A stretch of 64,000 bases of DNA from Rhizobiales bacterium 64-17 (GTDB lineage Bacteria; Pseudomonadota; Alphaproteobacteria; Rhizobiales; Xanthobacteraceae). A model generated the notes under the pieces. It ran no database searches, was not told where the DNA came from, and was given only the letters and a program-made list of their open reading frames with translations. Shown one piece after another: positions 42,819-51,500 of this stretch (the stretch's first letter is position 1; every line of letters starts with the position of its first letter). The DNA lies in assembly GCA_001899285.1 (NCBI GenBank), contig MKWA01000015.1, positions 609,205-673,204 of the forward strand. The letters are read 5' to 3'. The position numbers and the translations under genes are program-made.

Positions 42819-43883
42819 TTGTCCGAGAAGGTTACCATCAATCGTGCGCAGCGACCGCAGACCGGCCGTCGTCTTGAGGCGCGTCTGGCCAAGCAGGGGC
42901 GTGAACTGGCGGCCGTGCGGGCCATGCTGGAACGGTATGAAACGGCGTTGCAGGGATCGCATGTCACCGTATTCGCGCAGGACGAGGCGCTGCGCTACAC
43001 CGCGATCAGCAATCCGCTGTTCGGCAAAAGCGTCGATGACATCATTGGCAAGAGCGATGAGGAGATTCTTGCGGCCGGCAACCGTGCGCAGGTGATCGCG
43101 CTCAAGCGCGCTGTGCTCGATCATGGAGACGTGGTGACGCGGGAGCTGTCGATCGGCTACGACGGCAGCGCGCGCTGGTACGAACTGCATATGGAGCCGG
43201 TCCGCAACGCCGAGCAGCAGATCATCGGACTGGCGGCGGCGGCGGTCGATGTGACCAGGCGCAAGGAGGCGGAAGGCCATTTGCGGCTGCTGATGCGCGA
43301 ACTCACACATCGCTCGAAAAATCTGCTGGCGGTGATCCAGGCGATGGCCCGGCAGACCGCGACGCACACGCATTCCGTCGATGATTTTCTTGATCATTTC
43401 GGCGCGCGTTTGCAGGCGCTAGCGGCCTCGCATGACCTGCTGGTGCAGCAGAGTTGGCACGGCGTGTCGCTGGAAGACCTGATCCATTCGCAAATTGGGC
43501 ATTATCTCAAGGGCCCGCAGGCGCAGGTGACTCTGCAGGGCCGCGACGTGACCGTGAAGCCGGACGCCGCGCAAAGCCTCGGCCTCGCTTTGCACGAGAT
43601 GTGCACCAATGCGGCAAAATATGGCGCGTTGTCCTCGCCTGCGGGCAGGGTCACGATCGGTTGGGAGGTCGCGCCGGCCGGTGGCGCAACGGCCCTTGAT
43701 CTGCGCTGGCGCGAGAGCGGTGGCCCGCCGGTCGCGCCGCCGCGGCATGCCGGTTTCGGCACGCTGGTGATCGAGCGCAACCTGTCGAAGGCGCTGGGCG
43801 CCCACGTCACGGTGGACTACGCGCCGGACGGGTTCCGGTGCGACATTCACATTCCCGCGAGCGAAAACCTCGCGATACGGTGA
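42819..43883 (+). CDS. PAS-containing HWE-type histidine kinase
   Basis: This cytosolic kinase of about 354 residues has an N-terminal PAS domain (GSHVTVFAQDEALRYTAISN near residue 45, then VRNAEQQIIGLAAAAVDVT) and an HWE-family kinase domain. The phosphoacceptor His164 is in LLMRELTHRSKNLLAVIQAM; the HWE hallmarks are the His of LALHEMCTNAAKYGALS and the WRE of LDLRWRESGG. HWE kinases commonly phosphorylate PhyR, and this gene lies 1.2 kb from phyR, so it is a good candidate for a PhyR kinase. The start is uncertain: TTG at 42819 has GGGG eight bases upstream; a GTG at 42810 and TTG at 42798 are also in frame. Confidence 0.88.
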   Translation: MSEKVTINRAQRPQTGRRLEARLAKQGRELAAVRAMLERYETALQGSHVTVFAQDEALRYTAISNPLFGKSVDDIIGKSDEEILAAGNRAQVIALKRAVLDHGDVVTRELSIGYDGSARWYELHMEPVRNAEQQIIGLAAAAVDVTRRKEAEGHLRLLMRELTHRSKNLLAVIQAMARQTATHTHSVDDFLDHFGARLQALAASHDLLVQQSWHGVSLEDLIHSQIGHYLKGPQAQVTLQGRDVTVKPDAAQSLGLALHEMCTNAAKYGALSSPAGRVTIGWEVAPAGGATALDLRWRESGGPPVAPPRHAGFGTLVIERNLSKALGAHVTVDYAPDGFRCDIHIPASENLAIR

Positions 43884-43903
43884 TCGGTGCGGCGAAAAAT
43901 CCA

Positions 43904-43928
43904 GGAACGCTCCGGCTCGGACCGCGTT
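43904..43928 (+). promoter_or_regulatory. EcfG promoter of the small secreted protein (exact consensus)
   Basis: GGAAC at 43904-43908 and CGTT at 43925-43928 are separated by exactly 16 bases on the plus strand, between the kinase stop and the next start. The predicted leader is about 32 bases. Confidence 0.8.
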
Positions 43929-43966
43929 TTCCACAGCGACATTCGGCAAGCGCGTGGGAGGTCCAG

Positions 43967-44284
43967 ATGTACAGCTTTGGCACATTTATCGCGGCGGGTT
44001 TCGCGGTGCTGCTGGCGATCGAATACACCGCTCCGGCAGGCGCCACATTGGCGACGCGCGATATGCTTCAGCCCGACAGCTATTACAGCGTGACTGTCAA
44101 CCGCTCGGCAAAGAGCGACCGGATCGAGACTGACCGTCTCCCGGCGGCGCAACAGAGCGCTCCGGCGAAACAGCAGCCGGAAGCAGCCCGTGTGCGCGGC
44201 AAGATCATGGTCGGGTGCGACGCGGCGTTCAGCAACCTGTCGGCCCATGCGCGGCTGAATTATGCGAGCCGCTGCCTGGTCTGA
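43967..44284 (+). CDS. Small secreted hypothetical protein under EcfG-type promoter
   Basis: This 105-residue protein has a signal peptide or N-terminal anchor (MYSFGTFIAAGFAVLLAIEY), a Gln/Ala/Pro-rich linker and a C-terminal domain of about 30 residues with two Cys (GKIMVGCDAAFSNLSAHARL, then YASRCLV). The domain resembles small periplasmic proteins seen in Bradyrhizobium-type genomes, and the Cys pair may form a disulfide. No function is known. A strong GGGAGG precedes the ATG, and an exact EcfG promoter lies just upstream, so the gene is likely stress-induced. Confidence 0.75.
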   Translation: MYSFGTFIAAGFAVLLAIEYTAPAGATLATRDMLQPDSYYSVTVNRSAKSDRIETDRLPAAQQSAPAKQQPEAARVRGKIMVGCDAAFSNLSAHARLNYASRCLV

Positions 44285-44335
44285 CCCGCGCTCCTGAAAG
44301 AGGCGAATAAAGCCGGGTGCGCAAGACTGGCCAGG

Positions 44336-44671
44336 ATGGGCCAATGGCGGGGTGACGCGAGGCAGAAGGCAGCACGACAAGTGTCGATCGACGGCGACCT
44401 GACGGAACGCTCCAATGCGCTTTATTCCGCGATCGTCGCCACCGTGGCGGCGTCACGGCCTGTGGCGCTGACAGTTCGTGAGATTGCCATCCGGCTCGGT
44501 CACGACGTGGACGTGACGGCACACTGCATCGCGCTGCATCGTTATTTGCGACGTCCGCCGACGACGCTGAGGCCGGCGGAGGTCGAGGTTGCGTTGTTCG
44601 CGCCGCTGCCGCCGGGCTTTGCTATTCCGGCGGCTGACGAGCAGGTCGATGAGACGTCGCTGGGTCTCTAG
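44336..44671 (+). CDS. Hypothetical protein of about 111 residues
   Basis: The frame encodes a protein with a basic N-terminal stretch, then a helical central segment (ERSNALYSAIVATVAASRPV and LTVREIAIRLGHDVDVTAHC), and a Pro/Ala-rich tail. The central part looks like a small helical regulator or a fragment of a helix-turn-helix domain, but I cannot place it in a family. It follows the secreted-protein gene by 51 bases on the same strand, with no separate promoter seen, so the two may share the EcfG transcript. The start could also be the GTG at 44381. Confidence 0.55.
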   Translation: MGQWRGDARQKAARQVSIDGDLTERSNALYSAIVATVAASRPVALTVREIAIRLGHDVDVTAHCIALHRYLRRPPTTLRPAEVEVALFAPLPPGFAIPAADEQVDETSLGL

Positions 44672-44752
44672 GATCCCTATGTGTAAAGGCTCGTCGTCGG
44701 AGTTGCTCTTGCTCCGGTTGACGGCCACCTCACTCAATCAAAAGGAGTGAGC

Positions 44753-44784
44753 GTCCTTGCCGTTTCCGATGAAACGGCAAGGAC
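44753..44784. repeat. Perfect 14-bp inverted repeat at the DUF3309 3' end
   Basis: GTCCTTGCCGTTTC, four bases CGAT, and GAAACGGCAAGGAC form a perfect hairpin 14 bases after the DUF3309 stop (minus strand). A second small inverted repeat CTCACTC...GAGTGAG lies next to it at about 44729-44751. No long T run follows either, so they could stabilise the 3' end or act as Rho-type termination structures rather than an intrinsic terminator. Confidence 0.7.
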
Positions 44785-44798
44785 CAGGGCACGATCGC

Positions 44799-44957
44799 CT
44801 AAATGCGGCCGAGCAATACGAGGATGAGCACGATGATCAGAATGGTGCCGACCAGCCCGGAGGGGCCGTAACCCCAGCCGCCGCTGTATCCCCAGGTGGG
44901 GATGACGCCGACCAGCGCCAGAATGAGAATGATCAGAAGTATGGTGCCGAGTGTCAT
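44799..44957 (-). CDS. DUF3309 family small membrane protein
   Basis: This 52-residue protein has two hydrophobic stretches separated by a Gly/Trp/Tyr-rich loop (MTLGTILLIILILALVGVIP, then TWGYSGGWGYGPSGLVGTIL and a final helix), the pattern of DUF3309, a family of tiny membrane proteins in alphaproteobacteria and relatives whose function is unknown. It is short enough to be missed by length-filtered callers. An exact EcfG promoter lies ~30 bases upstream, so it is likely part of the general stress regulon. It is divergent from the DUF992 gene, which also has an exact EcfG promoter. Confidence 0.85.
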   Translation of the reverse strand: MTLGTILLIILILALVGVIPTWGYSGGWGYGPSGLVGTILIIVLILVLLGRI

Positions 44958-44988
44958 GATAAAGCCCCGCTACTGTGGATGCGGACGC

Positions 44989-45013
44989 AACGTGTTGCGC
45001 GACGGAAAGTTCC
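44989..45013 (-). promoter_or_regulatory. EcfG promoter of the DUF3309 gene (exact consensus)
   Basis: On the minus strand GGAAC at 45013-45009 and CGTT at 44992-44989 are separated by exactly 16 bases. The predicted leader is about 25 bases before the ATG at 44957. Confidence 0.82.
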
Positions 45014-45036
45014 GAATATCTCAATGAGATCGCGAC

Positions 45037-45061
45037 GGAACGAAGTTCGACGCGATACGTT
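45037..45061 (+). promoter_or_regulatory. EcfG promoter of the DUF992 gene (exact consensus)
   Basis: GGAAC at 45037-45041 and CGTT at 45058-45061 are separated by exactly 16 bases on the plus strand. Its -35 lies only 23 bases from that of the divergent DUF3309 promoter, so the two may compete or be co-bound. The leader is about 30 bases. Confidence 0.82.
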
Positions 45062-45097
45062 GATGCGCGACGACTGATGCAGAATTTGGAGGTTGCG

Positions 45098-45595
45098 ATG
45101 AGGAAACCGACGATGACCAAATCCATCACGATGGCGTCCGCGCTCATGCTCGCGGCTGCCACGTTGTCGACGGCATCGGCGCAAGCACCGGATCGCACCA
45201 AGGTCGGTACGCTCACTTGCGATATCTCCGGCGGCATCGGTATGATCATCGCGTCGAAGAAATCGGTCGCCTGCGTGTTCACGCCTGCGAATGCTGGTGC
45301 GCCCCGCGAGGTCTATACCGGTGCGATCACCAAGTTCGGGATCGATATTGGCGCTACCACGGGCGGCGAGATGGTTTGGTCGGTGTTCGCGCCGAGCAAT
45401 CGTCTGTTCGGCGCGCTGGCCGGCGGCTATGTCGGCGGCAGTGCGGAAGCGACGGTCGGCGCGGGCCTTGGCGCCAATGTGCTGGTCGGCGGCTCGAACC
45501 GGACCGTGGCGCTGCAGCCGATCTCGGTCCAAGGCCAGACCGGCCTCAACATCGCCGCCGGCGTGACGGGGCTGGAACTGCGCCCGGCGCGATAG
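45098..45595 (+). CDS. DUF992 secreted protein
   Basis: This 165-residue protein has a signal peptide (MRKPTMTKSITMASALMLAA, cleavage near ASAQA) and a mature domain starting VGTLTCDISGGIGMIIASKK and FTPANAGAPREVYTGAI, then a Gly-rich GALAGGYVGGSAEATVGAG region, typical of DUF992. It is likely periplasmic or outer-membrane associated and its function is unknown. The start at 45098 has GGAGGTTG before it. An exact EcfG promoter precedes it, and a terminator-like hairpin follows at 45662. Expression under stress is inferred from that promoter. Confidence 0.85.
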   Translation: MRKPTMTKSITMASALMLAAATLSTASAQAPDRTKVGTLTCDISGGIGMIIASKKSVACVFTPANAGAPREVYTGAITKFGIDIGATTGGEMVWSVFAPSNRLFGALAGGYVGGSAEATVGAGLGANVLVGGSNRTVALQPISVQGQTGLNIAAGVTGLELRPAR

Positions 45596-45661
45596 CGAAA
45601 GGACTGGCCAGGGCGGGAATGTGATCTGGCCAGAGCCCGCGTCATCCTGTTGGACTGAAAG

Positions 45662-45687
45662 GCCCCCCGTCCGGCGGGCTTTTCTTT
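45662..45687 (+). terminator. Hairpin terminator after the DUF992 gene
   Basis: GCCCCCCG and CGGCGGGC form an 8-bp stem with one mismatch and a two-base loop, followed by TTTTCTTTT. It lies 66 bases after the DUF992 stop, the usual layout of an intrinsic terminator. Confidence 0.65.
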
Positions 45688-45810
45688 TGAGCGGGGAAAC
45701 TTCGGTTCGGCGTGTATTTGCCGGGGCACATCGCGCCTGCCCGGTTCACCGGGTTCAGCCGGCTACAACGAGGGAAATGCTAATAAATATTTGAAAATGA
45801 ACAAGAAATT

Positions 45811-45884
45811 TGGCTGGGAGACTAGGATTCGAACCTAGATTAACGGAGTCAGAGTCCGCTGTCCTACCATTGGACGATCTCCCA
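45811..45884 (-). tRNA. tRNA-Gln (CTG anticodon)
   Basis: Read on the minus strand, the sequence folds as a tRNA: a 7-bp acceptor (TGGGAGA/TCTCCCA), D arm GTCC...GGAC, anticodon arm GCGGA/TCCGT with loop CTCTGAC giving anticodon CTG, T arm CTAGG TTCGAAT CCTAG, discriminator G and an encoded CCA. The U1-A72 first pair is also typical of tRNA-Gln. The length is 74 including CCA. Confidence 0.93.
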
Positions 45885-46321
45885 TCATGCCGATGGGGCT
45901 GAGCCACGAAGCCGCTCTAGCGCGGCCTTCCAATGATCTAATTCGTGCGATTTGACAAGGCCTAAGCCTGGTTGGGGCCGTAACGCATCCGTCTTCAGGC
46001 GATGTGGGTTTTGAAGGGGCGCCACTGCGATCCTCGGGCTTGTCTGGTTGCAGGCTTGTCCTGCTCGCTGTGGACATCCCCACCAACGCCAATTCGGTTG
46101 ATGCGGTCCCCGTGACAGGGGGCGCAGATCGGCTCGCTCGTTTGATTTCAGAAAAGCTTCAGAACTTCGCGGCCTGTCCATCAAGACAACCGGCCTGGAT
46201 TTCTGTGATGCTCGCTCCTGTGAATCTCCCGGCCTGCCGCCTCCACCGGCGCGCATCCGGGGGCTTTGCGCGCGCCGGCAGAACAGCCGGCGACAGCGTT
46301 TCATATCAGGGGAGAGATCCA
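45885..46321. other. 437-base intergenic region with no convincing gene
   Basis: Between the tRNA-Gln and the next gene there is no gene I can support. One open frame on the minus strand (45885-46304) is rich in Arg/Pro/Ser without family features. The promoter of the tRNA should lie at its left end. No repeat or sRNA-like hairpin stands out. Confidence 0.5.
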
Positions 46322-46594
46322 GTGAAGTTTCTTGCAGCCGCTGTGCTGTTCGCGCTGTGCCAGATACCGGTCGTGGCCTCGGCGCAGAACATGAATGCTG
46401 ACGACCTGAAGTGGGTCAATCAGTGCATCAACGACAACAAGGGTGAGCCGGGTGCGACGCCGGCGATCGTGCGTGCTTACTGCGTCTGCATGAACGAGAA
46501 GATGGATAACAACGAGAGCCAGTCCATCACTCAATGGGAAAAGTCGCATCCGGCCGAGCGTCGTGCCTGCGACAAGCAGTCGGGCTGGCGTTGA
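46322..46594 (+). CDS. Small secreted four-Cys protein
   Basis: This 90-residue protein starts with a GTG (VKFLAAAVLFALCQIPVVAS, a signal peptide) and GGGGAGAG upstream. The mature part has four Cys: one in WVNQCINDN, two in AYCVCMNEKM and one near the end in RRACDKQSG, which could make two disulfides. It resembles short periplasmic hypothetical proteins with no named function. A strong hairpin terminator follows 37 bases after the stop. It converges with the wHTH-TPR gene. Confidence 0.72.
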   Translation: MKFLAAAVLFALCQIPVVASAQNMNADDLKWVNQCINDNKGEPGATPAIVRAYCVCMNEKMDNNESQSITQWEKSHPAERRACDKQSGWR

Positions 46595-46630
46595 GCTTAA
46601 CCTCCGAAGCTTCGTCACATCTGCTGATGG

Positions 46631-46660
46631 AAAACGGCCGCCCTCCGGCGGCCGTTTTTT
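46631..46660. terminator. Bidirectional terminator
   Basis: AACGGCCGCC, four bases, and GGCGGCCGTT form a strong stem bounded by A and T runs. It lies between the convergent genes ending at 46594 and 46683 and can stop transcription in both directions. Confidence 0.88.
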
Positions 46661-46682
46661 CATGACCGCCGATGCGCCGGCG

Positions 46683-48362
46683 TTATTTTGGCGGCAGGCC
46701 GGCAGCGACCAGCAGTTCGACGATTTCGTTCGCCCGCTTCATGTAGCGCGGGCTTTGATTTTTCGGTGGCAAGCCGACATTCTCGCCGGTAGTGCCGGGG
46801 CGTAATTCCAGGGCTTTCGCGATGATGGCGCGTGCTTCCTCGTGCCGGCCCAATGCTTCATACGACGCTGCGATCATCATTTGCGTACGGCCGGAACCCG
46901 GCGTGATGGCGAGTGATCGCTGCAGCCACGGCAAAGCATCCTCGTAACGCTCGAGGCACATCAGTGTAAGACCCGCACCGAGCAACCAGGTCCAGCGTGA
47001 CACTTGCGGCGTATCGCTTGCGTCGGCGTGCTGGAACGTGGCGAGCGCGTCCTCAAACCGGCCGAGACGAAGCTGCGCCATGCCAAGCTGGAACATGGTC
47101 AAACCGTCCCAAGGATCGAACCGGAGGGCGTTCTCGCAGGCGACCAGCGTTTCGGTGAAGTCGTTGATGGTCTGCAGAAAGCGGCAATAGCCCTGCAGCA
47201 CCGGAATGTAGTTGGGTTCTTTCGACACGGCCTTGTCGAGCATCGTCTTGGCGCGCCGTTCGATGGCATCGGTTTCCGCCGGCGGATACCACACGATCTG
47301 GACGCCGCGGATCAGATGCGCCGCGAGCGCGGCGCTGATATCGACATCGCCCGGCTTTGCCGCGTGTGCTTTCTCCAGCATCTCCTGCGCCGCCGCGAAC
47401 CGCTCGCGATTGGTCTGGTTGATGAAGGCGGCTGCCTGTTCGACGACGATCTTGGATTCCGGCGACGAGACGTTGGTGTGGGTCAGCGCGTTGATGCGCA
47501 GGGCGAGCGGATTGCCGATACCGGCGGTGAGGCGCGTTTGCTGGAGCCGCTCGTCGAGCGAGGTGAGCGGCACAGTATAGCTGCCAGACCATTGCACCTG
47601 ACCGGTGCTGCTCTCGATCAGTCGTGCGCGGATTTCCCATTCGGTCTGGCCGCGCTGCAGGTCGCCGCGGATGATGAAGTCCGGCGTGGTGGAGGATGAC
47701 GAAGCCGATACGTCAGTCGCACCAGATGACACGCGGGGCGGTGCCAGCACCCGGATGTTGCGGATTTTGGACAGGCCGTCGGTCAGTTGATCGGTGATAT
47801 TGGCCGCCATGGCCGCGGTGACCGGGTCCGGCGTGCGGATCTCGATCGGCATCACCGTCATGGCGCGGGTGTCCGGAACCTGAAAGCGGCGCGCGATCAT
47901 CGGCGCGGCGACCGCGATCCCGAGCGCACCACAGACCCCGACGGCGGCGAGGATCAGGGACGGGCGCCAGCGGCTCCGCCGCTCCGCGGCAGCGAGGTTC
48001 GGGGCGGGGAGCGGAGGACTGGCGGCGGCAGGCTCCACATCCGGTGTAGCAGACCGAGCGACCGGAGAGACCTCCGTGTCGAACATGTAACCGCGGCCGG
48101 AGACCGATTTGACCAGTTGCCGCTTCTCGTCGCCCAGCGCCGCGCGGATTTCCCGGATGCACTGGAAAAGGCTGTCCTCGCCCACATGGATATTGGGCCA
48201 GATCGCCGTCATCAGCTCGTGTTTGGTCAGGATACGCCCGTGATTCGTCGCCATCATATGCAGAGCGGCGAATGTTTTTGGGCGCAGTTTAATAACCTGG
48301 CCGTCCTCCCGCCGGAGCTCGGCCCGCTCGGAATTCAGCTCAAAACCCTTGAAACGGAGCAC
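46683..48362 (-). CDS. Membrane-anchored winged-helix regulator with TPR-like periplasmic domain
   Basis: This ~559-residue one-component regulator has an N-terminal OmpR/PhoB-type winged helix (residues ~1-95, GQVIKLRPKTFAALHMM and SLFQCIREIRAALGDEKRQL, ending SVSGRGYMF). A Pro-rich linker, one membrane helix (LILAAVGVCGALGIAVAA, residues ~136-153) and a long outer domain with TPR-type helices (ALRFDPWDGLTMFQLGMAQL and LERYEDALPWLQRSLAI) follow. This is the layout of CadC/ToxR-type regulators. The start was set at GTG 48362, with GGGGAG just upstream; the frame runs 199 codons further without family sequence. It is divergent from the giant adhesin gene, 163 bases apart, so it may control it. 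Confidence 0.83.
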   Translation of the reverse strand: MLRFKGFELNSERAELRREDGQVIKLRPKTFAALHMMATNHGRILTKHELMTAIWPNIHVGEDSLFQCIREIRAALGDEKRQLVKSVSGRGYMFDTEVSPVARSATPDVEPAAASPPLPAPNLAAAERRSRWRPSLILAAVGVCGALGIAVAAPMIARRFQVPDTRAMTVMPIEIRTPDPVTAAMAANITDQLTDGLSKIRNIRVLAPPRVSSGATDVSASSSSTTPDFIIRGDLQRGQTEWEIRARLIESSTGQVQWSGSYTVPLTSLDERLQQTRLTAGIGNPLALRINALTHTNVSSPESKIVVEQAAAFINQTNRERFAAAQEMLEKAHAAKPGDVDISAALAAHLIRGVQIVWYPPAETDAIERRAKTMLDKAVSKEPNYIPVLQGYCRFLQTINDFTETLVACENALRFDPWDGLTMFQLGMAQLRLGRFEDALATFQHADASDTPQVSRWTWLLGAGLTLMCLERYEDALPWLQRSLAITPGSGRTQMMIAASYEALGRHEEARAIIAKALELRPGTTGENVGLPPKNQSPRYMKRANEIVELLVAAGLPPK

Positions 48363-48525
48363 CGTTCTCCCCGGCGTTCGGCGGCTGGCGTCTCGGAGAT
48401 GAGCGAATATCAGATTTTTTTCAGAATGTAATCGGCTCCCGCTCAGGACTCGTTCCTGCGCTTCTGGCAATATCAACTTGTTAAGATTTGATAAATGCCG
48501 GTCAAGCGGCAGGGGGATTTCAGGG

Positions 48526-51500
48526 GTGAAGCCCAGGGGCCTGGTCGCCGGTTGCGATCCAGCCGGCCAGTCGCGCCGGTGTGGCTCCGCGCGCCGCTCT
48601 CCCTTCGCTTCCGGCACCTCGACCCGTCTGTGGGTCGTCGACCATCTGACGATACGGATCTTTGCCGTCGCGATGACCGTCGTGATGGTATTCTGTCCGG
48701 CGCTGACTTTCGCCCAGAGCGTCCCGGCCGGCACGTCGACCATCATCCCCGATGGCCGTACGGCGACCACGGTGACAACCAGCGGCTCGGTCAGCACCGT
48801 CACCACCGGGACTGTCTCCGGCCCGAACGCCTTCAACTCGTTCTCGCAATTCCAGGTCGGGCGGGGCGCGACCGGCAACCTGATCCTGCCGGCTGGCACC
48901 AGCAACCTGATCAACCTCATCAACGGCAACAATCCCGCCGTCATCAACGGCGTGCTCAACGCCTACAAGGATGGTCAGATCGGCGGCAATGTTTACTTCG
49001 CCGCGCCGGGCGGTTTCATCGTCGGGTCGTCCGGCGTGGTGAATGTCGGTGCGCTGAACGTCTCGACGCCGACGCGCGAATTCGTCGACGGTGTGGTTAG
49101 TCGCTCCGGCCAGATCAACCAAAGCGCGGTCAGCAATCTGCTCGCCGGGACGTTTCCGGTTTCTCCGGACGGCAATATCCGCATTCGCGGCCGTGTCAAC
49201 GCGGTCGATGCGGTTCGCCTGACCGGCCAGAACGTGTTCGTCGGACAGCGCGACGCGGTCAACGCCGCGCATGCGGTGAAGTTCGCGTCGTCGGTCAACA
49301 GCAAGGGATTGCGCAGCGCCAACGGCATCGTCGTACGCAACGGCTCGATCCAGATCGTCGCGGCCAACAGCGCCAAGATCAACGGCCGCGTCACCGCGCG
49401 CAGGGGCGGCACGGTCAATGTCGCGGCGACCAACGACGTCAGGATCGGGGCCAAGGCGAAGATCAGCGCGAACAACAAGAACGGGCCGGGCGGCTCGGTT
49501 CTCGTCACCGGCCGCGATATCGTCGTCGCTGGGCATGGCATCGTCTCCGCGAAGAGTGTGAAAGGCGACGCTGGCACGGTCCAGATCATCGCTGGCCGGT
49601 CGCTCACAGTGGAGCCGGGTGCTTCCTTCGACGTCAGTTCGGCGCAGGCGAACGCCGGCATCGTCGAACTCTCGTCCTACGGCACGTTCAATCTTCAGAA
49701 TGGTTTCACGGTCAACGGCTCGGCTCCGAACGGTCGTGCCGGCACGCTGATCACCGATCCGCCCGATGTCGTGGTCGGCGACGATAGCCTCGACAGCGGC
49801 GTGACGCTGTCGAACAGCGATATCGTTGCAGCGGTCAATTCGACCTCGGCCGGCATGACCTACGTGATCCCCGCGGGCAACGAATTCCTGCTGGCGACGC
49901 ACGGCGTCATTCGCGGCCAGCGCAGTGACGGCTCGACGGTCAACATCAAGATTGCCGCGACCAAGAGTATCACCATCGATGGCATCATCGATACGCGCGC
50001 CTATAACGGCGGGCAGGTGACGACCACGCTTGCCGATGCCGCCAAATTCTCGACCGGCAACTCCGGCTCGGTGACGCTGGAGTCGCAGAAGATCACGATC
50101 TCGGCGGGCGGCAAGATCCTTGCCGACGTCAATAATGCGACTGGCGCGGGCGCAACGTCCTACGCCGGCGGCGATATCACGCTGACCGCGGTGCATACCG
50201 ACCATCAGGCGCAACTAGCCTCGAACGCGGATGCCGAGATTTCCATCGCCGGCGCGTTGGCCGGGCGCAACATCACCGCGACCGCGAAGGCTGACGCCAG
50301 CACCAATTTCATGAACTCCGCGCTCGGCATGGCCCAGTTCGGCGCCGGCTTCCTGCTCGGCGCACTCGCCGGCATCAATGGCGGCTACGTCAAATCCGAA
50401 GCGACAGCGAAAGTGACGCTTGAGGATGGCGCCGACATTCGCGCCACCGGCGCGCTGACGCTTGCCACGCAGGGCTGGGTGGAAGCCAAGGATCCCGCCA
50501 TCACCTTCTCGCTGTCGGCGCTGCAGAACGCCGTTGCCGCCGGCGCGGTCGTGGGCATCGCTAACGCCTATGTCCAGACGCGGGTGAAATCCGGCGCGAA
50601 GATCTCCGCCGGCGACCTCGTCGTTCTGGCGGAGAACCACACGAACCTCGACATCTCGTCGCTGGTGGTGTCCGGCCAGACCGCGGCCGATGCGTCGCTC
50701 GCCTATTCGACCGGCACCGTGAACACCCGCGCGCTGATCGATCCCGGCGCGATTATCAACAAGGTGGCTAACGTCACCGTCGCCGCGCAGAACCAGAACA
50801 GCTTCTCGACCTCGGCCACTGCGCTGTCGGCGGGCACCGGCCGGGCGGCATTCGCGGTCGCGATCAGCGATGTGACCAACAACGCCGTCGCCAATCTCGG
50901 CGCCGACATCGCGCAATCGGCGGGGGCAGGCGCCATCACCGTCTATTCGGGCAACAACACCACGAAGAATTCGGTGTCGTCGTCCAGCACCGTCGGTAGC
51001 CCGTTCCTGGTGCAGGGCATCGATGTCGTGACGCAGACCGGCGGTCTCGGCACGCTGTTCGCGGCCGGCGGCGTGCTCGACTCGACCAAGTTCTTCGACG
51101 TGATGCAAAGCCAGGGCACGACGGCAGCGTCCCGCTTTGGTATGACGCTCGCTCTCAACATGCCGACGCTGACGTCGAGCGCGTCGATCGCGCAGATCGC
51201 GCCAAACGCGCAGGACCAAATGGCCGTGGCCGGCACGCTGCCGACCATCGTCGGTACCGGCAATGTCGGGGTGATCAGCATCCTCACCGACAGTGGCGTT
51301 CGCGGCAACGCCTCCGCGTCGATTGAATCGAATGCCGTGGGCACCGAAGCAGACCCGACGACCAAGAAGGGCGTGGCGATGGCGGCCGCCGTCACGCTGA
51401 TCACGGAATCCTCGAACGCCTATATCGGCTCCGGCGTCCGACTGACTGGCGCGCATATCGGCGTCAGCGCCGAAACGAAGCTGCCGATCACCAACACCTG

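Noticed and set aside
45885..46304. 139-codon minus-strand frame upstream of the tRNA-Gln
   Set aside because: Arg/Pro/Ser-rich with no motif or credible start context; it occupies the tRNA promoter region. Treated as noncoding.
48363..48959. 199-codon N-terminal extension of the winged-helix/TPR gene
   Set aside because: It has no family features and overlaps the start of the adhesin gene on the other strand. The GTG at 48362 with a ribosome-binding site fits the family N-terminus.
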